Assembly (NCBI GenBank): GCA_016218495.1
Contig: JACRDU010000057.1
Coordinates: 1-46,205 of the forward strand
From: Elusimicrobiota bacterium
Lineage (GTDB): Bacteria > Elusimicrobiota > Elusimicrobia > UBA1565
DNA length: 46,205 bases
Direction of reading: 5' to 3'
In this document: in pieces, positions 22,864 through 32,293 of the stretch
Layout: each line of letters opens with the position of its first letter
Position numbering within the stretch: the first letter of the stretch is position 1
Translations under genes and position numbers: made by a program
The notes under the pieces: model-generated
The model's database searches: none
What the model saw: the letters and a program-made list of their open reading frames with translations, nothing else
Told to the model about the DNA's origin: nothing

Positions 22864-23171
22864 GCCGCCTGCGGCGGCTCTGCCTGTTCCTGTTGGCGGC
22901 GAACCTGGCCTATTGCGCCCTCACGACTTTCTGGGGCCGCGCCCCTGCCTGGGGCATGTTCAGCCGGATGGAGGACCTGGAGTTCCGCCTCGAAGACGCC
23001 TCCGGCGCCCCCGTCGACCTGCGCGCCTGGGTCGCTTCGGTCTACTATTTCGCCGACCGCTCCGTGCTGCTCGACACCGCCGACTGCGCCTGCGCCAGGT
23101 CTTCCGCTCCGCGCCCCTGGCGCTTGGCCGTCCCCGCCCTGGGGATGGATAGGACCTTATGTCCGCGCTGA
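22842..23171 (+). CDS. small single-TM membrane protein
   Basis: A 109-residue protein with one hydrophobic segment (LCLFLLAANLAYCALTTFWG) followed by a soluble part with a CAC motif (DTADCACARSS). The ATG lies 22 bases inside the preceding gene. It overlaps the following membrane-protein gene by 13 bases, so the two products probably work together. Similar small proteins preceding HTTM-type proteins are the only context clue. Confidence 0.55.
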   Translation: MDSRPGLSRLRRLCLFLLAANLAYCALTTFWGRAPAWGMFSRMEDLEFRLEDASGAPVDLRAWVASVYYFADRSVLLDTADCACARSSAPRPWRLAVPALGMDRTLCPR

Positions 23172-23953
23172 GCTTCCCCTTCTATGCGCCGGGGGGGGAC
23201 CGCTACGGCGCGGCCGGAACCCGTCTGGCATACCGCTTCTTCGGAGCGGCCCTCGTCGCCCTGGCGGCCGCCGAGGTCCTGAACCGGCAATGGGACGTCC
23301 AAGCCGGCATGCTCTGCGCGCGCCGCCTGCTGCCCCTGCCCATGCTCCCCGCCTGGACGGCCGGGATGGAATGGCTCCTGATGGGCGTCTGCGGGGCGGC
23401 GTTCTTGACCGGGCGCCCGCGGCCGGCGTTCGTGCGTACGGCGGCCTGCGTCCTGGTCTGGAGCGCGGGGCAGCGCTACATGAACCAGAAGGCCTTCCTG
23501 GCCCTGGTGCTGACCTTCCTGGCCCTCGACCCGCCCGACCCGGACGGCCCCGCTTTCGAGCAGGAGTCCCGTCCCAACCTCACCTTGGCGGTCTGGCAGC
23601 TGGCCATCCTCTACGCGTTCAGCGCCGTGCAGAAGGTCCGGGGCGGCTTCCTCGACGGGCATGTCCTGGCGGACACCTTCGCCATGGCGGCGAAGACGGC
23701 ATGGAGGACCCCCGTGCCCGCCGCGTGGACGGCGTCCTTGTTGGGAGCCCATCCCGTCCTGTCGTCGGCGGCCTGTTGGACGGTCGTGGCGGCGGAGGCC
23801 GTGCTGCCGGTGCTGCTCTGGCTCAGGCCCCGCGTCGCATTGGCCGCCGCCTGCCTGCTCCACGCCGCCTTCGCCCTGATGCTGCCCGACGTGGCCGCGT
23901 TCTCCCTGGCCGCCGTCGGCTGCGCCGTGCTGGGCGCATCGCGCCGCCTTTAG
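23159..23953 (+). CDS. multi-pass membrane protein, HTTM-like
   Basis: A 264-residue protein with about six hydrophobic segments. GQRYMNQKAFLALVLTFLALDPP and FSAVQKVRGGFLDG recall the HTTM domain of vitamin-K-dependent carboxylase relatives, but the match is from memory and weak. AGGA (23151-23154) precedes the ATG. It ends the four-gene rightward operon. Confidence 0.5.
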   Translation: MSALSFPFYAPGGDRYGAAGTRLAYRFFGAALVALAAAEVLNRQWDVQAGMLCARRLLPLPMLPAWTAGMEWLLMGVCGAAFLTGRPRPAFVRTAACVLVWSAGQRYMNQKAFLALVLTFLALDPPDPDGPAFEQESRPNLTLAVWQLAILYAFSAVQKVRGGFLDGHVLADTFAMAAKTAWRTPVPAAWTASLLGAHPVLSSAACWTVVAAEAVLPVLLWLRPRVALAAACLLHAAFALMLPDVAAFSLAAVGCAVLGASRRL

Positions 23954-23979
23954 CCTAGCGCCGCGTTTCAAGGCGGCGC

Positions 23980-23985
23980 TATACT
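23980..23985 (+). promoter_or_regulatory. -10 hexamer TATACT, leaderless geometry
   Basis: GCGC-TATACT is followed by 5 bases and the ATG at 23991. Confidence 0.6.
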
Positions 23986-23990
23986 CTGCT

Positions 23991-25451
23991 ATGCTCGTCC
24001 TCCTGGTTTCGCCCGATGCGGCCTTCCTCGGCCCGCACGAGGCGTCCCTGCGCGGCGAAGGCTTCGAGGTCGAGCGCATGGCCGACGTGTACGGCCTGCC
24101 GGCCAGGCTGGCGGACGCGACGGCCGGGCGCCCGGCCCTCATCGTCCTCAGCGGGGCCCCGGGCGCCGTCTTGAAATTCGGGGTGGAGGAGGCGCGCACG
24201 GCCCTGCCGGCCGTGCGCATCATGGTCTGCGACTCCGGGCTGGGGCTCAACGACAAGACCCGGCTGCTCAACGCCGGGGCCGACGACTGCCAGGTCCGTC
24301 TGCTGCCGGAGGCGCTGTTCCTGGCCCGCGCGCGCAACCTGCTGCGCTCGGCCGCCCGCGGGACGGGGGCGGCCCCCCCGCCCGAGCTGCGCTCGACGGC
24401 CTCGTTGACGCTGGACACGACGGCGCGCCGGGCGTTCACGGGCGGCAAGGAGGTCGTCCTCTCCCGCCTGCAGTTCGACCTGCTCGCCGCGCTGACCTCG
24501 CGCCGGGGGGAGACGTGCGGGCGGGACACCCTGGTCTCCGAGCTCCTGGAGCGGGGACACGCGCCGGACCCGGACAGGCTGCGGGCCTGCCTTCGGTCCG
24601 TCAACGACCTGCTCCAGCCCTTCGGCTGCGCGCTGCTGGAGGACGCCGACGGCACGCTGGCCCTGCGCCCGGCCGATTCGAAGTCCCGGCGCCGGGCCGC
24701 CGCCGGGCGCCTGCTCGCCTCGTTCTCCGCGGCCCTCTCGAACGCGCGCGTTTACAGCGCCTCCCACGCCGGCGTCATGGCGGCGTTGTCCGAGGTGGTC
24801 GAGCTGGCGCGGGCCCTGTGCCGGGAGGGGAGCCGGGCGGAGGTGGTCCTGTCGCTGACGCCGGCGGGGATGACGGTCGACGGGGAGGTCCCCGAGCCGC
24901 CTCCCGGGCCGGGCGACCCCGGCACCGCCTTCCTGCGCCGGTTCGGGCTTTCCTCCGTGGGCATCTCGGCTCAAGCCGCCGCCGAGGACCTCGCGCAGCT
25001 CTGCCGGGCCTCGCTGGCGCCGCCGCAGATGCCGCCGCGGGACGCCTTGGACGCTATGCTCGCCAAGGCGTCGCCCGGCTCCGTGACCGTGGATTATTCG
25101 GCGAAGCGGGTCAAAGAGGAGGGCCGCGCCGCCATCGAACGCCTGGCCGAGGTACTCAGCCGCAATCCCGCGGGCGGGGCGGCCCTGTTCCATCCCGAGG
25201 CGCGGCTCACCTTCAAGGCGCGCCAAAAGGTCTACAAGGCGGAGGGGCGTGCCCAGGTCGAGGCCTTCTTCTCGGTCTTCCCGAGGGGCCTCGAGCTCAA
25301 CGTCACGTCCTGCGAGCAGTCGGAAGGAGGCTACAGCGCCGAGTGCGTGGTCATCTCCGAGCGCTACGGCGCGGCCAAGGACCTCTATTCCTTCCGTCTC
25401 CAGGACGGGCTCTTCGTCTCCTTCGAGGCGGCTTCGCGCCTGAGGTTCTAA
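23991..25451 (+). CDS. four-domain regulator: degenerate receiver, PhoB-type winged helix, helical domain, SnoaL-like domain
   Basis: A 486-residue protein. Residues 1-115 have the receiver fold order (VLLVSPDAAFL, LIVLSGAPG, RIMVCDSG, GADDCQVRLL), but the phosphoacceptor position is Ser54 instead of Asp. Residues about 133-222 match the OmpR/PhoB winged helix (VVLSRLQFDLLAALTSRRGE...RLRACLRSVNDLL). Residues about 233-345 are helical (NARVYSASHAGVMAALSEVVELARAL). Residues about 375-486 look like an NTF2/SnoaL-like cone (FHPEARLTFKARQKVY). It is probably DNA-binding and phosphorylation-independent, perhaps sensing a ligand at the C-terminus. Confidence 0.7.
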   Translation: MLVLLVSPDAAFLGPHEASLRGEGFEVERMADVYGLPARLADATAGRPALIVLSGAPGAVLKFGVEEARTALPAVRIMVCDSGLGLNDKTRLLNAGADDCQVRLLPEALFLARARNLLRSAARGTGAAPPPELRSTASLTLDTTARRAFTGGKEVVLSRLQFDLLAALTSRRGETCGRDTLVSELLERGHAPDPDRLRACLRSVNDLLQPFGCALLEDADGTLALRPADSKSRRRAAAGRLLASFSAALSNARVYSASHAGVMAALSEVVELARALCREGSRAEVVLSLTPAGMTVDGEVPEPPPGPGDPGTAFLRRFGLSSVGISAQAAAEDLAQLCRASLAPPQMPPRDALDAMLAKASPGSVTVDYSAKRVKEEGRAAIERLAEVLSRNPAGGAALFHPEARLTFKARQKVYKAEGRAQVEAFFSVFPRGLELNVTSCEQSEGGYSAECVVISERYGAAKDLYSFRLQDGLFVSFEAASRLRF

Positions 25452-25456
25452 ATTCG

Positions 25457-25462
25457 TAGACT
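25457..25462 (+). promoter_or_regulatory. -10 hexamer TAGACT, leaderless GTG start
   Basis: TAGACT is followed by 6 bases and the GTG at 25469. Confidence 0.5.
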
Positions 25463-25468
25463 CGGTGC

Positions 25469-26896
25469 GTGGACACTCTGGGGCCTTTTCCGCGCGAACT
25501 GACCTCCTACGCCGTCCCCGCCGAACCCGGCGTGACCGCCGTGCTCTGGTCCCGCGCCCAGGCCGAGCCGTTCAACGCCGCCGCGACTCTGATCTTCATC
25601 CTGGCCGTCCTGCACACCTTCCTGGCCGCCAGGATCCGGGGCTGGGCCCGCATCGTCGAAGAGCGCCACCTCGCGGCCCTGCAGCTCAAGGCCGCGCCCG
25701 GAGACCGCGACGAGGACGGCCGCCCCGACGAGGTCAGCTTCGGCGGCCAGGTCCTGCACTTCTTCGGCGAGGTGGAGGCCGTTTTCGGCATCTGGGCGGT
25801 GGCGCTCGGGGGGGCCATCGTCTGGTTCAAGGGGCTGCCCACCGCCGTCGACTATATCGGCAAGACGGTGAACTTCACCGAGCCCATGTTCGTGGTCGTC
25901 ATCATGGCCCTGGCATCGACGCGCCCGGTGCTCAAGCTGGCCGAGAACCTGCTGCGCGTGGCGGCCTCCCTAGGAGGCGGCCGGCCGGCGGCCTGGTGGC
26001 TGGCCATCCTGACCATCGGGCCGCTGATGGGGTCCTTCATCACCGAGCCGGGGGCTATGACCATCTCGGCGCTGCTGCTGGGCAGGCAGTTCTTCGAACT
26101 CCAGCCTTCGAGTCGGCTCAAATACGCCACCATCGGGCTGCTCTTCGTCAACATCTCGGTGGGCGGCACCCTGACCCACTTCGCCGCCCCGCCGGTGCTG
26201 ATGGTGGCCGGGGCCTGGGGCTGGGACATGGCCTTTATGTTCACGCATTTCGGCCGGCATGCCGTCACGGGCATCGTGGTCTCGAACCTGCTCTATCTCG
26301 CCGCGTTCCGCAAGGAGCTTTTGGCCCTGCGCGCCCCGCAGGCCTCGGACGAGAAGGGAGACGAGCCCGTCCCGCATTGGGTGACGGCGGCGCACCTGGC
26401 CTTCCTGGCCTTCACGGTCTGGATGGCGCACTATCCGGCCCTGTTCGTCGCGGGCTTCCTGTTCTTCCTCGCCTTCGCTCAGGCCACGGCCCACCATCAG
26501 AGCAAGGTGGAGCTCAAGGGCCCGCTCCTGGTGGGCTTCTTCCTGGGGGGCCTCGTCGTCCACGGCGGCCTGCAGGCCTGGTGGATCGAGCCCGTGCTGG
26601 GCAGCCTGGGCAAAGCCCCGCTCTTCGTCGGGGCCACCATCCTGACCGGTTTCAACGACAACGCCCTGATCACCTACCTCGCCACCCTCGTGCCGGGCTT
26701 CACCGACGAGCTCAAGTTCGCGGTGGTGGCCGGGGCCGTCACCGGCGGCGGCCTGACCGTCATCGCCAATGCTCCCAATCCCGCCGGACAGTCCATCCTT
26801 GGGCGCTTCTTCCCCGAGGGCGTGTCGCCGCTGGGCCTCTTCCTGGGGGCGTTGGTCCCGACTTTGGTCGTCTCGCTGTCCTTCATGCTGCTCTGA
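25469..26896 (+). CDS. putative Na+/H+ antiporter (Na_H_antiport_3 type)
   Basis: A 475-residue inner-membrane protein with about eleven hydrophobic segments. [65 protein letters not shown] and [21 protein letters not shown] are hallmark blocks of the family labelled putative Na+/H+ antiporter (formerly DUF1504); transport itself is inferred. A charged cytoplasmic loop (about 65-90, [11 protein letters not shown]) is acidic and could bind divalent cations. Leaderless GTG start. Confidence 0.8.
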   Translation: MDTLGPFPRELTSYAVPAEPGVTAVLWSRAQAEPFNAAATLIFILAVLHTFLAARIRGWARIVEERHLAALQLKAAPGDRDEDGRPDEVSFGGQVLHFFGEVEAVFGIWAVALGGAIVWFKGLPTAVDYIGKTVNFTEPMFVVVIMALASTRPVLKLAENLLRVAASLGGGRPAAWWLAILTIGPLMGSFITEPGAMTISALLLGRQFFELQPSSRLKYATIGLLFVNISVGGTLTHFAAPPVLMVAGAWGWDMAFMFTHFGRHAVTGIVVSNLLYLAAFRKELLALRAPQASDEKGDEPVPHWVTAAHLAFLAFTVWMAHYPALFVAGFLFFLAFAQATAHHQSKVELKGPLLVGFFLGGLVVHGGLQAWWIEPVLGSLGKAPLFVGATILTGFNDNALITYLATLVPGFTDELKFAVVAGAVTGGGLTVIANAPNPAGQSILGRFFPEGVSPLGLFLGALVPTLVVSLSFMLL

Positions 26897-26909
26897 GCCC
26901 GGCTGCGGG

Positions 26910-26915
26910 TATAAT
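26910..26915 (+). promoter_or_regulatory. consensus -10 TATAAT, leaderless geometry
   Basis: A perfect TATAAT is followed by 6 bases and the ATG at 26922. No -35 resembling TTGACA is found at 16-18 bases upstream. Confidence 0.65.
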
Positions 26916-26921
26916 CTCCCG

Positions 26922-28295
26922 ATGTCACAGACCTCACCCTCCGGGAACGGCTCCGCGCCGCGCGTGGCGAAGGCGCTGGGCCGGATGGACCTCATCCTGC
27001 TCAACATCGTCGCCGTCGTCAACATCAACAACGTCCCGGCGACGGCGGTGTTCGGCCAGGTCTCGGTCCTGCTCTGGGGGCTGGCCTTCCTGACCTTCTT
27101 CGTCCCCGAGGCGGTGGCGGTGCTGGCCCTGAGCAAGCGCCACCCGGGCGAGGGCGGCATCTACCTGTGGACGCGGCGCGAGTTCGGCGACGGGCACGGC
27201 TTCCTCGCCGGCTGGTGCTACTGGACGAACAACCTCTTCTACGTCCCGGTGCTGCTGCTCTACATGGCCGGCATCATCGCCTACGGCGGCGGCGCGGCGT
27301 CGGCGGGCCTGGTGGACTCCCGGCTCTTCGTCGGCGGCGTGGCCTTCGGCTGGCTGGCCTTCATGGCCGTGCTCAACATCCGGGGGCTGGCCTTCGGCAA
27401 GTGGATCCAGAACATCGGCGGGATGAGCGCGGCGCTGAGCGGGGGGCTCGTCCTCCTGGCGGCGGCCGCCGCCTGGTGGCGCGGTTCCATGCAGTCGGCC
27501 CCGATGGTCTCCGGGGTCAGCTGGGAGATGGCGACGAGCTTCAGCGTGATGTGCAACGCCTTCATCGGCATCGAGCTGGCCTCGACCATGGGCGACGAGA
27601 TTCGCGACCCGGAGCGCGACATCAAGCCCGCCATCCTGACCGCGGGCGTGGTGTCTTTGGTCTCCTACGCCTTCGTCACCTGGGCCATCCTGGCCCTGGT
27701 CCCCATCGGCAAGCTCGGCGTCATCCAGGGCATCATGCAGGCGCTCAGCGTCAGCGCCCAGGACGCGGGGGTGGGCTGGCTGGTCGCCCCCGTGGCCGTG
27801 GTCATGGGCGTGGCCATCGGCGGCTCGGCCAGCGCCTGGTTCTCCGGCTCCTCGCGCATCCCCTTCGCCGCCGGGCTCGACAGCGCCCTGCCCGCGGCGC
27901 TGGGCAAGGTCCACCCGCAGTGGCAGACGCCCTATGTGGCATTGGGCCTCTGCGCGGCGCTCTGCGCCCTCTTCACGGCGGTGTCGATGACGGGCTCCAG
28001 CGTGGCCGAGGCCTACCAGGTCCTGCTCAAGGCCTCCGTGGTGCTGCAGATGGTCCCTTTCCTTTATATGTTCCTGGCCTTGGCGCGGCTCTCCGGCGTG
28101 GGCCCGCTGTCCAGGGCCGCCGGGGCCCTGGGCCTGCTGGCCTCCACGGCCACCATCGTGCTGGCCTTCCTGCCCACCTCCGACGTCGGCAACGTCGCCG
28201 TCTTCGAGGCGAAGATGGCCGTGGGCGTGCTCGCGCCGACGGCGGCGGGGGCCTTCCTGTATTGGCGGGCCAAGCGCGCCGCCCGGGCGCCGTGA
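26922..28295 (+). CDS. APC-superfamily amino acid permease
   Basis: A 457-residue protein with 12 predicted membrane spans. The APC signature is seen in the first helix (DLILLNIVAVVNINN), the GEGGIYLWTRREFG block and FIGIELASTMGDEIRDPERDIKPAIL. It would import or exchange an amino acid. An earlier in-frame methionine lies in the antiporter gene and is upstream of the promoter. It is coupled by GTGA to a class III aminotransferase, suggesting that the imported amino acid or amine is the aminotransferase substrate. Confidence 0.88.
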   Translation: MSQTSPSGNGSAPRVAKALGRMDLILLNIVAVVNINNVPATAVFGQVSVLLWGLAFLTFFVPEAVAVLALSKRHPGEGGIYLWTRREFGDGHGFLAGWCYWTNNLFYVPVLLLYMAGIIAYGGGAASAGLVDSRLFVGGVAFGWLAFMAVLNIRGLAFGKWIQNIGGMSAALSGGLVLLAAAAAWWRGSMQSAPMVSGVSWEMATSFSVMCNAFIGIELASTMGDEIRDPERDIKPAILTAGVVSLVSYAFVTWAILALVPIGKLGVIQGIMQALSVSAQDAGVGWLVAPVAVVMGVAIGGSASAWFSGSSRIPFAAGLDSALPAALGKVHPQWQTPYVALGLCAALCALFTAVSMTGSSVAEAYQVLLKASVVLQMVPFLYMFLALARLSGVGPLSRAAGALGLLASTATIVLAFLPTSDVGNVAVFEAKMAVGVLAPTAAGAFLYWRAKRAARAP

Positions 28296-29653
28296 AAGCC
28301 ATCGACCGCGCCCGCCTGGCCGCGCTGAGCGCGCGCGAGGGACGCGACTTCGTGCGCGGCCATCCCCGCTCCGCGGCCCTGTTCGCCCGCGCCAAGAAGT
28401 CCCTGTTCGGCGGCGTGCCGATGAACTGGATGGCGAAATGGCCCGGGGGCTTCCCACTCTTCGTCACCGAGGCGAAGGGGGCGCGCTTCCGGGACGCCGA
28501 CGGCAAGGACTATGTCGACCTGTGCCTGGGCGACACGGGGGCCATGACCGGCCACGCCCCGGCCGCCGCGGTGAAGGCGGCGACGGCGCGCCTGCGCCGC
28601 GGCGTGACGGCCATGCTGCCCACCGAGGACGCGCTCTTCGTGGGCGCGGAGCTCAAGCGGCGCATCGGCCTGCCGGCCTGGCAGTTCGCGTTGACGGCCA
28701 CGGACGCCAACAGGTTCTCCATCCGGCTGGCGCGCCTGGTCACGGGCAGGAGGAAGGTCCTCGTCTTCAACTACTGCTACCACGGCACGGTGGACGAGGC
28801 CTTCGTGACGCTCAAGGATGGGAAGGCCAGGGCGCGGCGAGGCAACATCGGTCCCGGCATCGACCCCGCCCTCACCACGAAGGTGGTGGAGTTCAACGAC
28901 ATCCCGGCCTTGGAGGAGGCTCTTGCGCCGCGAGACGTAGCCTGCGTGCTGGCCGAGCCGGCGATGACGAACGTCGGCATCGTGCACCCCCGCCCGGGCT
29001 TCCACAAGGCCCTGCGCGAGCTGACCCGCCGCACCGGGACCCTGCTCATCATGGACGAGACGCACACCATCTGCGCCGGCCCCGGCGGCTGCACCAAGGC
29101 CTGGGGGCTGTCCCCGGACTTCTTCGTGCTGGGCAAGCCCATCGGCAGCGGCATCCCGGCGGCGGCCTACGGCTTCAGCGCCGAGGTGGCCGCCCGGGCG
29201 GCCGAGCGCATCAAGGTGGAGGACTGCGACGTGGGCGGCATCGGCGGCACCCTGGCGGCCAACGCCCTGTCCATGGCGGCGATGCGCGCCACCCTGTCCG
29301 AGGTCCTGACCCCGGCGGCCTTCAAGAAGATGATTCCGACGGCGGTGCGCTTCACCGACGGCGTGTCGGCCGCCATCGCCGAGGCCGGCGTGCCCTGGCA
29401 TGTGTCGCGGCTGGGCTGCCGGGCCGAGTACCTGTTCCACCGGAGCGTTCCGAAGAACGGGGGCGAGGCGGCGGCCGCCGCCGACTTCGAGCTGGAGCGC
29501 TTCATGCACCTCTACGCCCTCAACCGTGGCGTGCTCCTCACCCCTTTCCACAACATGGCCCTGATGAGCCCGGCCACGACGGCCGCCGACGTGGACCGGC
29601 ATACCAGGGTGTTCCGCGCCGCCCTCGCCGAGTTGACCGCCCGGCGCCCATGA
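28292..29653 (+). CDS. class III PLP aminotransferase (glutamate-1-semialdehyde aminomutase-like)
   Basis: A 453-residue protein. The PLP-binding Asp is in LIMDETHT and the Schiff-base Lys in FVLGKPIGSGIPAAAYG. Other class III marks are FRDADGKDYVDLCLGDTGAMTGHAP and FNYCYHGTVDEAF. It resembles the GSA-aminomutase branch, but the context with a permease and without haem genes points to catabolism or modification of an amino acid. The GTG start at 28292 overlaps the permease stop. Confidence 0.87.
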   Translation: MKAIDRARLAALSAREGRDFVRGHPRSAALFARAKKSLFGGVPMNWMAKWPGGFPLFVTEAKGARFRDADGKDYVDLCLGDTGAMTGHAPAAAVKAATARLRRGVTAMLPTEDALFVGAELKRRIGLPAWQFALTATDANRFSIRLARLVTGRRKVLVFNYCYHGTVDEAFVTLKDGKARARRGNIGPGIDPALTTKVVEFNDIPALEEALAPRDVACVLAEPAMTNVGIVHPRPGFHKALRELTRRTGTLLIMDETHTICAGPGGCTKAWGLSPDFFVLGKPIGSGIPAAAYGFSAEVAARAAERIKVEDCDVGGIGGTLAANALSMAAMRATLSEVLTPAAFKKMIPTAVRFTDGVSAAIAEAGVPWHVSRLGCRAEYLFHRSVPKNGGEAAAAADFELERFMHLYALNRGVLLTPFHNMALMSPATTAADVDRHTRVFRAALAELTARRP

Positions 29654-29783
29654 AATCCCTGGGCCTCAGGGCCCGGGGAGGCCTGGGACGGGGCGCCCAT
29701 GATGTTCGTTCCGTGCAATACAAATCCGGGCTCATCTTCCATACTCTGGGTACCGCAGGCCGCAAGCGGAACGGAGGCTGAAT

Positions 29784-29984
29784 ATGACGCTCGGACTGAG
29801 CGACGGGACGGAAGCGACGCTGGGACGGCCCAGGCTGGACGCGCCCTCGGCGGCGATGCGCAAGCGCTGGGCCAAGAAGATCGCCGAAGGGACGGCCAGG
29901 CCCGTCATGGTCTATGTCGGTGGGCAGTGGTCGATGAACGTCCAGCGCGGGACCAAGCGCGTGATGCGGGTCAACCTGGGATGA
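29784..29984 (+). CDS. small basic hypothetical protein (66 aa)
   Basis: A strong ribosome site GGAGG (29774-29778) lies 5-6 bases before the ATG, and a CATACT element lies further upstream (near 29741). The protein is basic and contains ARPVMVYVGGQWSMNVQRG. No family is recognised. It is one of the few leadered genes. It converges on the glycosyltransferase gene. Confidence 0.55.
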   Translation: MTLGLSDGTEATLGRPRLDAPSAAMRKRWAKKIAEGTARPVMVYVGGQWSMNVQRGTKRVMRVNLG

Positions 29985-30010
29985 CCATGCCCCGCTGCGA
30001 GAAGATCTAG

Positions 30011-31603
30011 CTAGTCGGACGGCGCGCCGAGCCGCCCGGCGCATAGGACGAATTCGGCGGCGTGCTCCTTGAGCACGAACATCTGCACGCGCAGGTCCTC
30101 TTCGGGGTCCGTCCCGCGCACGACGGGCACGTAGCGCCCCGCCACCCACTCTTCGACGGCCCCGCCGTACTTCTTCCAGGGGATCCCCCAGATGGTGGTG
30201 TCCTGGATGATGACGACCTTCGGTTTGGACTGCTCCAGGCCCCGCAATGTGGCCGTGCGCTGGGGCTCCCAGGCCTCCTGCCAGGGCAGATAGAAGACGT
30301 TCGGCGTGGCGGGCAGCCGCCCGGAATCCGTGTAGAAGCGCGGGTAGCAGGGGAAGACGGCCAGGCGGTCGTCCGGGGCCGTGCAGGCTCGGACCGCCCC
30401 GAGCAGCATCTCGTACTTCCGGTTATCGCCCCCGAACGGCTTGAGCGCCGCCGTCGCCATGGACGTCGTGAGCAGGGTCGGGGCGAAGAGCAGGGCCGCC
30501 AGGGTCATCGCGCCCAAGGCCGGCCGCAGGCCCCGGCCGCGCACCGCGTACCAGGCCCGGGCCGCGCCGGCCGACAGCAGCAGCACGGCCGTGAGGAAGA
30601 AGGGCGTGGCGTGGAAGGGGGGGGCATAGGCGAAGCGTTCGGCCCGCGCCCTGATGCAGACCGTGAAGAGGACCCACCAGAGGGCGGCGAAGAACCTGCG
30701 CTGGAGGGCGTTCCACAGGACCCAGCCCAGCACGGCCAGGCGCAGCAGGCCCTCGAAGTACTGCCCGAGGTCCGACCAGCTCAGCGCGGCGGCGAAGTAG
30801 GAGGCGTTGTCCTTCACGGCCTGGAGCAAAAAGCCGAAGTAGGGGTTGGCCACGTCGAAGGGGTAGAAGGCGGCGTAGACGTTGGCGTTGAACCAGAAGG
30901 CCTGGGTATACCATTGCGACCAGCCGACATAGCGCAGGCACCACAGCCCGAAGACCACGAGCCAGGCGAGGAAGCCGACCGCCACCCCCCGCCAGCGCGG
31001 GCGCCAGTCCGGGTCGTGGGCCAGCCAGGCGGCCAGGCAGGCGAAGGGCAGGGCGCAGGTCAGCGAGGCGCTCAGGACCAGGCCCAGCAGGGCGCCGACC
31101 AGCACGGGCTCGGCCCGATGCACGCTTTCCCGCCGGAAGCCGAGGGGGGTGCCGATGAGGGCGAGCAGCAGCACGACGGCATAGCCCCAATAGGATTCCA
31201 CCAGCATCAGGTGGCCCATCCAGTAGGTCAGCCACTGCGAGGACAGGACGACGTACACGAACGGGACGGCGCGGGCGGGACCGGGCTCTTGGCGCCGGGA
31301 GACGAGGTAGAGCGCCGAGCAGACCGCCGCCCAGAGGATGAGCATGAAGCCGCGGAACAAGACGAAGCCGGTGCCGAAGAAGGACGAGATGGCCCAGCTG
31401 GGGATGTAGTCGAGCGGCATGTGGTGGCTGAAGACGTCCCCGTAGAGCCGCCAGCCCTTGGAGAGGAGCCAGCCGATGGCGATGCAGGCGTCCTCGTCCC
31501 AATGGGATTCGATGAAGCTGACGCGCGCGAGGTCGGCGCCGAGCAAAGCGAGCAGGGCCAGGAAGACGGCGGGTCCGGCGAAGCGGCGCGGACTCTCGTC
31601 CAT
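30011..31603 (-). CDS. GT-C (GT39/ArnT-like) membrane glycosyltransferase
   Basis: A 530-residue protein with about eleven hydrophobic segments. The first periplasmic loop carries SHWDEDACIAIGWLLSKGWRLYGDVFSHHMPLDYIP, the acidic DE motif and the GDxFxHHxP pattern of GT39/PMT-like enzymes that use polyprenyl-phosphate sugars. The C-terminal part (about 400-530) is soluble. The ATG directly follows the stop of the upstream gene (TAG-ATG), so it is the last gene of the peptide-transporter operon. Confidence 0.75.
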   Translation of the reverse strand: MDESPRRFAGPAVFLALLALLGADLARVSFIESHWDEDACIAIGWLLSKGWRLYGDVFSHHMPLDYIPSWAISSFFGTGFVLFRGFMLILWAAVCSALYLVSRRQEPGPARAVPFVYVVLSSQWLTYWMGHLMLVESYWGYAVVLLLALIGTPLGFRRESVHRAEPVLVGALLGLVLSASLTCALPFACLAAWLAHDPDWRPRWRGVAVGFLAWLVVFGLWCLRYVGWSQWYTQAFWFNANVYAAFYPFDVANPYFGFLLQAVKDNASYFAAALSWSDLGQYFEGLLRLAVLGWVLWNALQRRFFAALWWVLFTVCIRARAERFAYAPPFHATPFFLTAVLLLSAGAARAWYAVRGRGLRPALGAMTLAALLFAPTLLTTSMATAALKPFGGDNRKYEMLLGAVRACTAPDDRLAVFPCYPRFYTDSGRLPATPNVFYLPWQEAWEPQRTATLRGLEQSKPKVVIIQDTTIWGIPWKKYGGAVEEWVAGRYVPVVRGTDPEEDLRVQMFVLKEHAAEFVLCAGRLGAPSD

Positions 31604-32293
31604 CTAGCGGGGAGGCCCGGGGGCCTTCGGGCCGCGCAGGCGGCGCAGCAGCGGCTCGCCGGTCTTGGCGTCGAAGAAGATGGTCTCCTCGGGGCCGGTG
31701 ACGATCCAGAGGGTCTTCTTGCGCAGCCCCTTGGGGATGGGCTTCTCGGAGAGGAACAGGCTGTAGGCGCCGAGGCCGTCGCAGTGGTCGTTGCGCGAGC
31801 GCAGCAGCGCGATGCGGTAGCGGCCCAGCTCGTCGGGCGCCATCGGGACGGCGCGGATGGCCTTGTCGAGCTCCGTGGTGTCGATGAAGGGCTCGGCCGG
31901 CGGCAGGCAGTCGGCGTAGTCGTTGGTGGTCCATTCCGTGGCCACCGCCCTCTTCTGCGCGAACTTGCCGTCGCTGAACTGCTCCACGGCGTGCACCCCG
32001 CCCTTCACCCCGTCTCGGCCGCCGAGCACGCCGTCGGCATAGACGACGTGGAAGAAGCCGTCCTTGGTCTTCGGGTCGCCGAAGAAGAACTCCCAGTCCT
32101 CGGCCTGCCAGCGCTCGGCGTTGCCCGGCGCCTTTCCCAGCGCGGAATAGAGCCGGGCGTCAGGCGACCACTGCAGCGCCATCTTGCCGGCGTTGGCCAG
32201 CAGCTTCTTGATGCCCGAGATGGAATTGGCCCGGGGCCTGTCGGCGGCCCGGACCGGGCCGGACGCGAGGAGGAGGAGCAGCAGCAGGGCCAT
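31604..32293 (-). CDS. secreted hypothetical protein
   Basis: A 229-residue protein with a signal peptide (MALLLLLLLASGPVRAA). The mature part contains WEFFFGDPKTKDGFFHVVYADG and SRNDHCDGLGAYSLFLSEK and ends in a Pro-rich tail. No family is recognised. It is joined to the peptide transporter by TGATG (one-base overlap at 32293) and to the glycosyltransferase without a gap. Confidence 0.65.
   Translation of the reverse strand: MALLLLLLLASGPVRAADRPRANSISGIKKLLANAGKMALQWSPDARLYSALGKAPGNAERWQAEDWEFFFGDPKTKDGFFHVVYADGVLGGRDGVKGGVHAVEQFSDGKFAQKRAVATEWTTNDYADCLPPAEPFIDTTELDKAIRAVPMAPDELGRYRIALLRSRNDHCDGLGAYSLFLSEKPIPKGLRKKTLWIVTGPEETIFFDAKTGEPLLRRLRGPKAPGPPR

Noticed and set aside
27167-29653. 828-codon fused permease-aminotransferase reading
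   Set aside because: The first part is a shadow of the permease in another frame; the aminotransferase begins at the GTG at 28292, coupled by GTGA.
29654-29700. Terminator after the aminotransferase
   Set aside because: A GC-rich imperfect stem can be drawn, but it has several mismatches and no T-run.
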